Source of the DNA: DASXSB01 sp036506275
Lineage (GTDB): Bacteria; Methylomirabilota; Methylomirabilia; Rokubacteriales; CSP1-6
NCBI GenBank assembly: GCA_036506275.1
Contig: DASXSB010000079.1
Coordinates: 1-64,000 of the forward strand
Direction: 5' to 3'
Length of the DNA stretch: 64,000 nt
The notes under the pieces were generated by a model. The model saw only the letters and a program-made list of their open reading frames with translations, was not told the DNA's origin and did no database searches. The translations under genes were made by a program, and so were the position numbers. Shown here in pieces: positions 31,859-40,314 of this stretch. The stretch's first letter is position 1. Each line of letters starts with the position of its first letter.

Positions 31859-32797
31859 ATGCGGCAGGAGACGCTGGTGACGGTGCGGCGATTCTGGATG
31901 GGAGCGGTGGTCGTGCTCGCGGCGGCGGCGGGCGCGTTCGTGACATGGCCGCGAGCGGCGGCGCCCGCCAATGATCGCGACGTGAAGGCGGGGCAGGCAG
32001 TCTACGCCGGGCAGTGCGTCGTCTGCCACGGCGAGAGCGGGCGCGGCGACGGCCCGTCGGCGGCGGGATTCGCGACCAAGCCGGCCGACCTCACCGACGG
32101 TCGCCTCATGAATCGGCTTCCCGACGAGTTCCTCGTCAACGTGATCCGCAACGGCGGTCCGGCGGAGGGCCTCTCGCCCGGCATGCCACCATTCAAGTCG
32201 AACCAGAGCGAGGAGCAGACGCGGCAGGTCGTCGCGTACGTCCGCTCGCTCGCCACTCCCGCGTACGCGCCGGGACAAGCACGGGCGATCGTCACCGTTC
32301 CCGGCGCGCCCCCGCAGCCGATCTTCTTCAATCACGTGATCCACGCGGGCTCCTTCCAGATCCCATGTCAGTACTGCCACGCCGACGCGCGGCGCTCGGA
32401 GTACGCGGGCCTGCCCTCCGTGGAACGTTGCATGGGGTGCCACAAGATCGTCGGAGCCCAGGACAACCCGGAGATCAAGAAGATCCACGGCTACTGGGAG
32501 CGCAAGGAGCCCATCCCGTGGGTCCGCATCTTCAAGGTGCCGGACTTCACGTACTTCCCCCACAAGCCGCACATCCGCGCCGAGCTCGCCTGCCAGACGT
32601 GCCACGGGCCCATCGAGCGCATGCGCGTGGTGGGGGCGCGCACGGGCCGCCAGCTCGGCAACGACTTGATTCACCTGATCGGCCTGAAGCCGACGCCGCC
32701 GCTTCTCTCGATGGGCTGGTGCATCGAGTGCCATCGCGAGCAGAACGCCACCCGCAATCTGCGCGCTCCGCTCGACTGCGTGACGTGCCACCACTAG
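31859..32797 (+). CDS. hexaheme cytochrome c: monoheme domain fused to an ActA-like pentaheme domain
   Basis: 312 residues. An N-terminal signal anchor (about 13-32) precedes a class-I cytochrome c domain with CVVCH (about 57) and a Met-ligand region near GMPPF. From ~140 there is a multiheme part with CQYCH, CMGCH, CQTCH, CIECH and CVTCH. FFNHVIHAGSFQIPCQYCH, KEPIPWVRIFKVPDFTYF and MGWCIECHR resemble the pentaheme ActA subunit of alternative complex III. No other Act genes are adjacent, so it may be a free electron carrier or serve a complex encoded elsewhere. ATG 31859 is directly after mlaA. It overlaps the convergent methyltransferase by four bases. Confidence 0.9.
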   Translation: MRQETLVTVRRFWMGAVVVLAAAAGAFVTWPRAAAPANDRDVKAGQAVYAGQCVVCHGESGRGDGPSAAGFATKPADLTDGRLMNRLPDEFLVNVIRNGGPAEGLSPGMPPFKSNQSEEQTRQVVAYVRSLATPAYAPGQARAIVTVPGAPPQPIFFNHVIHAGSFQIPCQYCHADARRSEYAGLPSVERCMGCHKIVGAQDNPEIKKIHGYWERKEPIPWVRIFKVPDFTYFPHKPHIRAELACQTCHGPIERMRVVGARTGRQLGNDLIHLIGLKPTPPLLSMGWCIECHREQNATRNLRAPLDCVTCHH

Positions 32798-33654
32798 CCG
32801 ACGCGCGCCACCAGCAGCTCCTCTGAGCTCGACGGCCGAAGGCCGTCCGTCCTGCCGGCGAAGTAGCGCTGGGTAAGACTGGGTGCCGATACGTGCCGGG
32901 CCTCCCTGAAACCGACTTCGCGGGCCAGGGCCAGCATCTCCGGCGGTGTATAGAAGCTGATAAAAGGTGTCCCGGCTGCTCGCGCAAGTTTCTCCGTCGC
33001 CTGGCGTAGGGGGCGCTCTTCCAATTCGACGAGGGGGAGCGGCAGCATGAACGTCATGACGAGCGTGGAGCGCGGGACGAGCGCTGCGATCTGGCGCAAC
33101 GTGGCCGCGGTCGCGTCCCTGGTGAGGTACATCGCGACGCCGGTGGAGGCCACGACCGCCGGCTCGCTGGCGTCGAAGCCGGCGGTGGCCAGCCGCTCCC
33201 ACCAGGACCAGCCCGCCTCGAAGTCGACCGGCACGAGTCGCAGCCACTCCGGGATGCCGAAGCCAAGCTCGATCAGGCGTTGCCGCTTCCAGGCCTGAGG
33301 ACCGGGCTGATCGACCTCGAAGACCCGCAGTCTGGAGGCGATCTCCGGTCTCCGCTGGGCGAAGGTGTCCAGGCCGGCTCCGAGAATCACGTACTGGCGG
33401 ACGCCGTCGCCGGCCTGCTCCACGACGAGATCCTCGATGAAGCGCGCACGGGCCACGATGGAGGCGCGGGCGCGGCTCGTGGCCTGCGGCTCCATGTCCG
33501 CACGGCGGCGCCAGCCGTCGTCCGGGGCCGCCAGCCGCAGGCCGATCTCGTCTTCGAACACATGCGGCGGCGGATCGACCTCGACGTGCAGCGCCCGCCA
33601 CAAGGCGACCCGCACCGCCGTGCTGTCCCCGGCGGCGGCTCGCTGATCATGCAT
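32794..33654 (-). CDS. class I SAM-dependent methyltransferase, LCM/PPM family
   Basis: 286 residues. Family features are GVRQYVILGAGLDTFAQRRPE (motif I, as in the TIGR00027/leucine carboxyl methyltransferase group), RVFEVDQPGPQAWKRQRL (motif II), and ASTGVAMYLTRDATAATLRQIA. These enzymes methylate carboxyl or hydroxyl groups of small metabolites; the substrate is unknown. Its stop overlaps that of the cytochrome gene. Confidence 0.88.
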   Translation of the reverse strand: MHDQRAAAGDSTAVRVALWRALHVEVDPPPHVFEDEIGLRLAAPDDGWRRRADMEPQATSRARASIVARARFIEDLVVEQAGDGVRQYVILGAGLDTFAQRRPEIASRLRVFEVDQPGPQAWKRQRLIELGFGIPEWLRLVPVDFEAGWSWWERLATAGFDASEPAVVASTGVAMYLTRDATAATLRQIAALVPRSTLVMTFMLPLPLVELEERPLRQATEKLARAAGTPFISFYTPPEMLALAREVGFREARHVSAPSLTQRYFAGRTDGLRPSSSEELLVARVG

Positions 33655-33733
33655 GACGCCTCCTCGGAGTGCTCGAGCCCGCGCCAGCGGACGAGTGACG
33701 CTCGGACTCCGCTGGGAGCGCGCCGTGCGCGGA

Positions 33734-36700
33734 CTAGCTGTCCGTCGCCTTGAAGTACTTCGCGGCGGGGTGGTGGAAGACGACGGCGGAGACCGAGGCT
33801 TCGGGATCCATCATGAAGCCCTCGGTGAGGCGGACGCCGATCTGCTCGGGCTCGATGAGCCGCCACAGCGTGGCCTGGTCGCCGAGGTCGGGGCAGGCGG
33901 GATAGCCGAACGACACGCGAATGCCCCGATAGCGCGCCTTCAGCTTGTCGGCCATGGAAAGATCGGCGGCGTCGGGGAACCCCCACTGCGTGCGCAGGCG
34001 CGCGTGCAGCATCTCCGCGAAGGCCTCGGCGCACTCGATGGCGAGCGCCTGCAACGCGTGGGAGCGGACGTACTCGCCGCGCTCCTTGAGCCGCTCCGCG
34101 CGCTCACGCACGCCGGTGCCGCAGGTGACCGCGAAGAGCGCGACGTAGTCGTCGACGTCCTCGCGCACGTAGTCGGCGAGGCACAACCGCTCCCCCGCCG
34201 GCTGGCGCGGAAACGCGAAGCGGGCGAGCTCCTCGCCGAAGGGCGCGAAGAGCACGACCGCATCGCCGACCGCGCGCGCCCGGTACCAGCGATAGATCCC
34301 GGACGCCGTCAGCAGTCCCTCCGCAACGGCGTCACGCTGGAGCTGCTCCACGATCGCCTGGAGCTCGAGCGCCTTGGGGTCGTGGTCGGCGAGCAGATGG
34401 GTGACCGCACCGCGGAGGCCGAGGTGCTTGCCGTAGAGCATCTGGAGATTCAGGTACGGATAGATGTACGTGAGCGGCACCTGGCGGAGGACGTGCGGCT
34501 CGAGATCGGGGGGGACGGGCGGCTCCACGCGCGGGAGATCCGCACGCACGCGCGCAGGGGGGGCCGCCGGCGTCCGCGCTTCCGGGGCCTCGGCCCCGGC
34601 ACGCAGCGCGCTCTGCTCGGCGCGCACGCGCTCGACGAGCGCGTCGCGGGTCACGCCGGAGAAGAGGTGGTTGGCGAGGTCGAGGCCGTCCATCGCGTCC
34701 TTGGCGTAGAGAGTCACCCCGCCGTACTCGACGGCGATGCGGGTGGCCGTGAACTTCCGCGTGAGGGCGGCCCCGCCCACGAAGAGCGGGATGTCGATGC
34801 CCGCCACCTTGAGGTCCTGCGCGGTCACCACCATCTGCTGCGCCGACTTCACGAGGAGGCCGGACAGCCCGAAGGCGTCCGGCTTGTGCGCGTGATAGGC
34901 GGCGATGAGGTCCTCGGGCGGCACCTTGATCCCGAGATTGATCACGCGGTAGCCGTTGTTCGAGAAGATGATCTCGACCAGGTTCTTGCCGATGTCGTGC
35001 ACGTCGCCCTTCACGGTGGCGAGCACGATGCTGCCGCGGGTGGCGGACTCCGCCTTTTCCATGAACGGCTCGAGGTGGGCGACGGCGAGCTTCATCGCCT
35101 CCGCCGACTGGAGCACCTCGGCCACGATGAGCTGGTTGTCGTTGAAGAGCCGCCCGACTTCCTCCATCCCGCGCATCAGGGGCCCGTTGATGATGTCGAG
35201 GGGCATCGTCGTCAGCAGCTTCTCGTTGAGGTCCTCGATCAGGCCGTCGCGACTGCCCTCCACGATGTAGCGAGCCAGACGCTCGTCGAGCGGGAGCGTG
35301 CGGCGGGCGGGCCCCGCCTGCCGGCGCTCGCGGAAATGGGCGGCGAAGGCGGCCACGGGATCCTCGCCGCGGCCGTAGATCAGGTCCTCGGCGAGCGTGC
35401 GCTCCTCGGGCGGGATGGACGGGTACCGCTCGAGCCGCTCCGTGTTGATGATCGCGTAATCTAGCCCGGCCTTGATGCAGTGGTAGAGGAAGACGCCGTT
35501 CAGGACCTCGCGGCCGGCGGCGGGAAGGCCGAACGACACGTTCGAGATGCCGAGGATCGTCTTGCAGCCGGGGAACCGCGTCTTGATGGCGCGGATGCCC
35601 TCGATGGTCTCCACGGCGGAGCCGACGTAGTTGACGTCGCCGGTCCCGACGGGGAAGACGAGCGCGTCGAAGATCAGATCGCGGGCGGGGAGGCCGTACT
35701 TCTCGGTCAGAAGCCGCCACGACCGCTCCGCGATGGCGAGCTTGCGGTCGCGCGTGACGGCCATGCCCTGCTGCTTGTTCTCGTCGATGCACCCCACCAC
35801 GACGGCGGCGCCGTACGTCCGGAGAAGCGGCGCCACGCGCTCGAACCGCTCCTCGCCGTCCTCGAGGTTGATCGAGTTCACGATCGCCTTGCCCTGGCAG
35901 TGGCGGAGGGCGCCCTCGATGACGGCGGCGTCGGTGGAGTCGATCATGAGCGGGACCTTGACGCGCCGGGTGAGCTCGCGCATGAACCGGTCCATGTCGG
36001 CCGTCTCGTCGCGGTCGGGGTTCGCGAGGCAGACGTCGAGGACCTGGGCGCTTGCCTTCACCTGGGCGCGTCCGATCTCGGCCGCGTCCTCGAAGCGCTC
36101 GCCGACGATGAGCTCCTTGAACTTGCGGGAGCCGATGACGTTCGTGCGCTCGCCCACGAAGATCGGCCGGTTGTCGTCGGTGGGATAGAGCACCTCGACC
36201 CCGCTCACCGCCTCCGGCTCCGCCGACGGCGGCACGCGCGGGCTGCGGCCGCGCGCGAGCTCGGCGAGCTCGTGGATGTGGGCGGGTGTGGTGCCGCAGC
36301 AGCCGCCGACGACGTTCACCCAGCCCTCGTCGACGAAGCGCCGCATCTTGAAGGCGAGGCTGCGCGGTGTCTCGCCGTACTGCCCGCGCTCGTCGGGGAG
36401 GCCCGCGTTCGGGTAGACGCTCACGAAGCAGGTGGCGACGGCGGCGAGCGAGCGCAGGTGATCGGTCATGAACTCGGGCCCGGTGGCGCAGTTGAGGCCG
36501 ATGGAGAAGAGCCCGAGGTGCTGCAGCGACACGTAGAGCGCCTCCACGCCCTGGCCCGCGAGCATGGTCCCCATGGGCTCGATGGTCGCGCTCACCATGA
36601 GGGGGAGCTCCACGCCCGCCTCGGCGAGGGCGCGCCGCAACCCGATGGCGGCCGCCTTCACGTTGAGCGTGTCCTGCGACGTCTCGAGCAGGAGCGCGTC

Positions 36701-37141
36701 CACGCCGCCCGCCACGAGCGCGCGCGCCTGCACGTAGTAGGCGTCCGTCACCTCGTCGAACGTGACGTTGCGGGTGACCGAGATCGAGCGCGTGGAGGGG
36801 CCCATGGCGCCCACCACGAAGGCGCCGCCGGCGGCTTCCCGCGCAATGCGGGCGGCGGCCAGCGTGATGTCGTGGACGCGGTCCGCGAGACCGTACTCGG
36901 CGAGCACGTAGGGCGCGCAGCCGAACGTATTGGTGGAGATGAGGTCGGCGCCCGCCTCGCGATAGGCGCGGTGAATGCCGCGGATGACGTCCGGGCGCGT
37001 GAGGTTCAGGTGCTCGTTGCAGCCCTCGTAGCGCGCCCCGCCGAAATCATCGGCACTTAGCCCGGCGGCCTGGATCATCGTCCCCATGGCGCCGTCGAGG
37101 ACGAGGATGCGGCGCGTGAGAGCGTCGCCTAGCGGGGTCAT
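33734..37141 (-). CDS. metH: cobalamin-dependent methionine synthase
   Basis: 1135 residues with the complete four-module layout: homocysteine domain (about 1-310, zinc Cys in NCATGP and GGCCGTTPAH), methyl-THF pterin-binding domain (about 335-600, FVGERTNVIGSRKF, NSINLEDGEERF), cap and B12 domain with GDVHDIGKN (His715 is the lower cobalt ligand), and reactivation domain ending RVSFGYPACPDLGDQ. It uses the methyl-THF produced by the C1 operon at 12-22 kb. ATG 37141 has no Shine-Dalgarno and lies 18 bases from the start of the divergent CoA-transferase gene. No cobalamin riboswitch fits in that gap. Confidence 0.97.
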   Translation of the reverse strand: MTPLGDALTRRILVLDGAMGTMIQAAGLSADDFGGARYEGCNEHLNLTRPDVIRGIHRAYREAGADLISTNTFGCAPYVLAEYGLADRVHDITLAAARIAREAAGGAFVVGAMGPSTRSISVTRNVTFDEVTDAYYVQARALVAGGVDALLLETSQDTLNVKAAAIGLRRALAEAGVELPLMVSATIEPMGTMLAGQGVEALYVSLQHLGLFSIGLNCATGPEFMTDHLRSLAAVATCFVSVYPNAGLPDERGQYGETPRSLAFKMRRFVDEGWVNVVGGCCGTTPAHIHELAELARGRSPRVPPSAEPEAVSGVEVLYPTDDNRPIFVGERTNVIGSRKFKELIVGERFEDAAEIGRAQVKASAQVLDVCLANPDRDETADMDRFMRELTRRVKVPLMIDSTDAAVIEGALRHCQGKAIVNSINLEDGEERFERVAPLLRTYGAAVVVGCIDENKQQGMAVTRDRKLAIAERSWRLLTEKYGLPARDLIFDALVFPVGTGDVNYVGSAVETIEGIRAIKTRFPGCKTILGISNVSFGLPAAGREVLNGVFLYHCIKAGLDYAIINTERLERYPSIPPEERTLAEDLIYGRGEDPVAAFAAHFRERRQAGPARRTLPLDERLARYIVEGSRDGLIEDLNEKLLTTMPLDIINGPLMRGMEEVGRLFNDNQLIVAEVLQSAEAMKLAVAHLEPFMEKAESATRGSIVLATVKGDVHDIGKNLVEIIFSNNGYRVINLGIKVPPEDLIAAYHAHKPDAFGLSGLLVKSAQQMVVTAQDLKVAGIDIPLFVGGAALTRKFTATRIAVEYGGVTLYAKDAMDGLDLANHLFSGVTRDALVERVRAEQSALRAGAEAPEARTPAAPPARVRADLPRVEPPVPPDLEPHVLRQVPLTYIYPYLNLQMLYGKHLGLRGAVTHLLADHDPKALELQAIVEQLQRDAVAEGLLTASGIYRWYRARAVGDAVVLFAPFGEELARFAFPRQPAGERLCLADYVREDVDDYVALFAVTCGTGVRERAERLKERGEYVRSHALQALAIECAEAFAEMLHARLRTQWGFPDAADLSMADKLKARYRGIRVSFGYPACPDLGDQATLWRLIEPEQIGVRLTEGFMMDPEASVSAVVFHHPAAKYFKATDS

Positions 37142-37144
37142 AGC

Positions 37145-37152
37145 AGTATAGT
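37145..37152. promoter_or_regulatory. shared palindromic -10 between metH and the CoA-transferase gene
   Basis: AGTATAGT contains TATAGT on the plus strand (37147-37152, 7 nt before ATG 37160) and TATACT on the minus strand (37150-37145, 3 nt before ATG 37141). With only 18 bases between the starts, one symmetric box may serve both directions and give leaderless transcripts, at least for the plus-strand gene. Confidence 0.5.
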
Positions 37153-37159
37153 AGCGTAC

Positions 37160-38362
37160 ATGACGTCGTCGCCCGTCCTCGCCCTCGACGGCATCCGCGT
37201 CATCGATCTCTCGCGCGTTCTCGCCGGTCCCTTCTGCGCAGCGCTGCTCGGCGACATGGGCGCCGACGTCGTCAAGGTCGAGGACCCGGGCGCGGGCGAT
37301 GAGTCGCGCACGTGGCCGCCCCACAAGGAAGGCGAATCGGCCGGCTATCTCGTCAACAATCGCAACAAGCGCGGGATCGCCGTCGACCTCAAGACCGCGG
37401 AGGGGGTCGACATCGTGCGCCGGCTCGCGCGCGACGCCGACGTGCTCGTGGAGAACTTCCGGACGGGAACGATGGAGGACTTCGGCCTCGGCTACGAGCG
37501 CCTCGCCGCCGCCAACCCGCGGCTCGTGTACTGCTCGGTCTCCGCGTTCGGGCGAACGGGTCCGCGCGCGCAAGGCGCGGGCTACGAGGCGCTCATGCAG
37601 GCCTTCAGCGGCATCATGTCGATCACGGGCGAGCCGGACGGCCCCCCCGTCCGCTGCGGCGTCTCCTTCCTCGATCTCACCACCGGCATCCTGTCCGCGC
37701 TCGGCATCGTGAGCGCGCTCCATCAGCGCGCGCACACGGGACGCGGTCAGCGCGTGGACGCGTCGCTCCTGGAAACGGCGGTGGGCCTCTTGAACTTCCA
37801 GGCGGAGGGCTTTCTTCTCGCGGGCACGGTGCCGCGCGCGCTCGGCTCCGCGCACCCCTCGCTCTCGCCGTACCGGAACTTCCGCTGCGCCGACGGCCAG
37901 TGGGTGTTCATCGCGGCCGCCAACGACCGCCTCTGGAAGCGGCTGACGGGCGCGCTCGGGCTCACCGCCATGGCCGACGATCCGCGCTTCGCGACCAACA
38001 TCGAGCGCGTGAAGCACCGCGCCGAGCTGGAGCGGGCGGTGAGCGACGCCATTGCCGGGGTGCCGCGCGAGGCGCTCTTGGAGCGCCTGGAGGCGGCCGG
38101 TGTGCCCGCCACTCCCGTGAACACGGTCGATCAGCTCCTCGCCGATCCCCAGACGCGTTCGCGCGCGGTGATCCGCCGCATGCAGCACCCGAAGCTCGGG
38201 GACATCCCGGTGGTGGGAATGCCGTTGACGTTTTCCGCGATGCAACCGGACATCCGCCGTCACGCGCCCCTGCGCGGCGAGCACACCGACGACGTGCTGC
38301 GCGAGTGCGGCTACTCCACGGCCGAGATCGCGACCCTGCGCGAGAAGAAGGTGGTGGCGTGA
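37160..38362 (+). CDS. CaiB/BaiF-type (family III) CoA-transferase
   Basis: 400 residues. Conserved blocks are GIRVIDLSRVLAGPFCAALLGDMGADVVKVEDP, NRNKRGIAVDLKT, ADVLVENFRTGTMEDFGLGYERLA, and FLDLTTG containing the catalytic Asp (about 174). Family III enzymes move CoA between carboxylic acids during catabolism. The partner acid is not evident: the neighbours are metH and a retropepsin-like protein, which is coupled to it by a TGATG overlap. There is no Shine-Dalgarno, and a -10-like TATAGT is 7 nt upstream. Confidence 0.93.
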   Translation: MTSSPVLALDGIRVIDLSRVLAGPFCAALLGDMGADVVKVEDPGAGDESRTWPPHKEGESAGYLVNNRNKRGIAVDLKTAEGVDIVRRLARDADVLVENFRTGTMEDFGLGYERLAAANPRLVYCSVSAFGRTGPRAQGAGYEALMQAFSGIMSITGEPDGPPVRCGVSFLDLTTGILSALGIVSALHQRAHTGRGQRVDASLLETAVGLLNFQAEGFLLAGTVPRALGSAHPSLSPYRNFRCADGQWVFIAAANDRLWKRLTGALGLTAMADDPRFATNIERVKHRAELERAVSDAIAGVPREALLERLEAAGVPATPVNTVDQLLADPQTRSRAVIRRMQHPKLGDIPVVGMPLTFSAMQPDIRRHAPLRGEHTDDVLRECGYSTAEIATLREKKVVA

Positions 38363-38973
38363 TGGCGCGGGGGGCGACGTTGATGATCGCGGCCACGCTG
38401 CTGGCGATGATCCTCGCGCCCGTTCCCGCCGCCGCCATCCTCTACCGGTGGACCGACGACAACGGCGTGATCCACTACACGGCGGAGATCCAGACGGTGC
38501 CCGTGGCGCGGCGCAGCCGCGTGCGCGAGATCCCGACGCCGCAGCCCCGTAACGCTCCGCCGCCGGCCGAGGAAGAGCAGGTGGTGGCGGAGACGGGCAC
38601 GCCCAACACCGTGGTCAAGATCACTCCGGGCGCGCCCATCGTGCTCCCCGCGCGCCTGAACGGCGTGCCCCTCACGCTCGCCATCGACACCGGCGCCGAT
38701 CGCACCGTCCTCTCCCCCACCGCGATGGCCCGCGCCGGGCTTCCCGTCTCGGGTCCCGAGATCACGATCACCGGCGTCACCGGCGCCACCACCGCGCTCC
38801 TCGGCACGGTGCCGCTGCTCGACATCGCCGGCACCCGCGTGGGCCCGCTCTCGGTCGTGGTGCACGACGCGGGGCTCCAGGGGACGGATGGCCTGCTCGG
38901 CCGCGACGTCCTCGACGCCTTCACGGTGACGCTCGACTCCGGCCGCGGCCAGGCCATCGTCACCCCTCGCTGA
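38362..38973 (+). CDS. exported DUF4124/retropepsin-like aspartic protease
   Basis: 203 residues with a signal peptide (about 1-25), then a short DUF4124 unit (ILYRWTDDNGVIHYT). After a Pro-rich linker comes a clan-AA aspartic protease domain with the active-site motif LAIDTGADRTVLS, a hydrophobic flap region, and DGLLGRDVLDAFTVTLD near the end. Retropepsin-like proteins dimerise to form the catalytic site. The ATG overlaps the upstream stop by one base. It is probably periplasmic; its target is unknown. Confidence 0.85.
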   Translation: MARGATLMIAATLLAMILAPVPAAAILYRWTDDNGVIHYTAEIQTVPVARRSRVREIPTPQPRNAPPPAEEEQVVAETGTPNTVVKITPGAPIVLPARLNGVPLTLAIDTGADRTVLSPTAMARAGLPVSGPEITITGVTGATTALLGTVPLLDIAGTRVGPLSVVVHDAGLQGTDGLLGRDVLDAFTVTLDSGRGQAIVTPR

Positions 38974-38988
38974 GCGCGCGCGCGGCGT

Positions 38989-40299
38989 TCAAACGAAACC
39001 CGGGCGCGCGCGCCCGTCTACCTTGGGCTCGGTGTCCCGCGTGCCCGCGAGGGGCCCCGTCGCGGTCCAGTACTTGGTGCCGGCGACGATCAGCGTCTCT
39101 GCCGGGAACCGCGTGAGCACCTCGTGGCCGGTCTCGGTGACGAGGATCTCCTCCTCGATGCGCGCGGCGGACCAGCCGTCGGCGGCCGGCCAGAAGTTCT
39201 CGAGCGCGAACACCATACCCGCCTCCAGCGTCACCGGATGATCCAGGGAGACGAGACGGCTGATCACCGGCTGTTCCCAGATGGAGAGGCCGACGCCGTG
39301 GCCGTACTGGAGTCCGAAGCACGATTCCTCGTCGGGAAAGCCGAACTCCTGCGCGCGCGGCCACCCGGCCGCGATGTCGGCGGTGGTCACGCCCGGCTTC
39401 ACCATGGCGATGGCCTGGTCGAGCATGTCACGACAGCGCTTGTAGGCGTCGACCATCGCCGGTGACGCGCTCGCCACCGCGAAGCACCGGTAGTAGCACG
39501 TCCGGTAACCCATGTAGGAGTGCAGGATGTCGAAGTAGGCGGGGTCGCCGGGCCGGAGGGCGCGATCCGAGAAGACGTGCGGATGCGGATTGCACCGCTC
39601 CCCCGCGATCGCGTTCACGGCCTCTACGTCTTCGGAGCCGAGGTCGTAGAGCGTCTTGGCGGCGACGCCGACCAGCTCGTTCTCGCGCACGCCGGGACGG
39701 AGCGCGCGATAAAGCTCTTCGTAGGCGGCGTCCACCATCATGGCGGCCGTGTTCAGGAGCACGATCTCGTCGCGGGTCTTGATGCGCCGGACGTGCTGCA
39801 TGAGCTGCTGACCGTCCACCACGCGCAGGCCTTCCTTCTGCAGGGCCTCCAGCATCGGCATCTCGATGACGTCCACGCCGAGCGGCGCCTTGTGGAGGCC
39901 GCGCTTCTCCAGCTCACGCTTCATCTTGCGCGCGACGTCCTCGGCGCGCCCCATCTCGGGGGTCATGGCGCCCCGGAGAAGGCCGATGCCGGCCCGCGAG
40001 CGCTCGCCGAGCCACGGGCAGTAGAGCTGGTGATGACGGGCGGCGGAGCCGAAGTCCCACATGATGGGCTCGTCGCCGCGAGGGAGGAGCGTGAAGCGCG
40101 AGAGCTTGTCGCGCGCCCACTCGCCGATGGTGGTGGCGGTGATATAGCGGATGTTGTACATGTCGAAGCAGAGGAGGGCGCCCAGCTCCGAGCGTTCGAG
40201 CTCGGCGCGCACGCGGGCGAGCCGCTCGCGCCGGAGGCGATCGAAGTTCACGCGCTCTTCCCAGTCCACGCCCATCGTGCCGTACGTCGGCAGCGCCAT
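38989..40299 (-). CDS. M24-family (creatinase/prolidase-like) protein with altered metal site
   Basis: 436 residues. It has an N-terminal creatinase-like domain (about 15-170) and a C-terminal pita-bread domain. Of the five usual metal ligands, the first Asp (YFDILHSY), His (YGHGVGLSIW), and two Glu (VFALENFW, RIEEEILV) are present. The second Asp, 11 residues after the first (GYxxD), is replaced by Cys in GYRTCYYRCF. Dinuclear peptidase chemistry is therefore doubtful; some M24 relatives perform other reactions. It is the last gene of a minus-strand operon after RidA and a HIBADH-type dehydrogenase. Confidence 0.85.
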   Translation of the reverse strand: MALPTYGTMGVDWEERVNFDRLRRERLARVRAELERSELGALLCFDMYNIRYITATTIGEWARDKLSRFTLLPRGDEPIMWDFGSAARHHQLYCPWLGERSRAGIGLLRGAMTPEMGRAEDVARKMKRELEKRGLHKAPLGVDVIEMPMLEALQKEGLRVVDGQQLMQHVRRIKTRDEIVLLNTAAMMVDAAYEELYRALRPGVRENELVGVAAKTLYDLGSEDVEAVNAIAGERCNPHPHVFSDRALRPGDPAYFDILHSYMGYRTCYYRCFAVASASPAMVDAYKRCRDMLDQAIAMVKPGVTTADIAAGWPRAQEFGFPDEESCFGLQYGHGVGLSIWEQPVISRLVSLDHPVTLEAGMVFALENFWPAADGWSAARIEEEILVTETGHEVLTRFPAETLIVAGTKYWTATGPLAGTRDTEPKVDGRARPGFV

Positions 40300-40314
40300 C
40301 CCGCACCTCCTCGA

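Noticed and set aside
33653..35464. 603-aa open frame on the plus strand inside metH
   Set aside because: It is a shadow of metH: His/Val/Arg/Leu-rich composition, no domain, and metH has full family conservation on the other strand. The same reasoning removes the long antisense frames at 12790-15318, 15068-17590, 18605-20326, 3940-5661 and 48398-49705.
33734..38284. MetH extended to a 1516-aa protein
   Set aside because: The added 380 N-terminal residues run antisense through the CoA-transferase gene and have non-coding composition. The family begins at the ATG at 37141.
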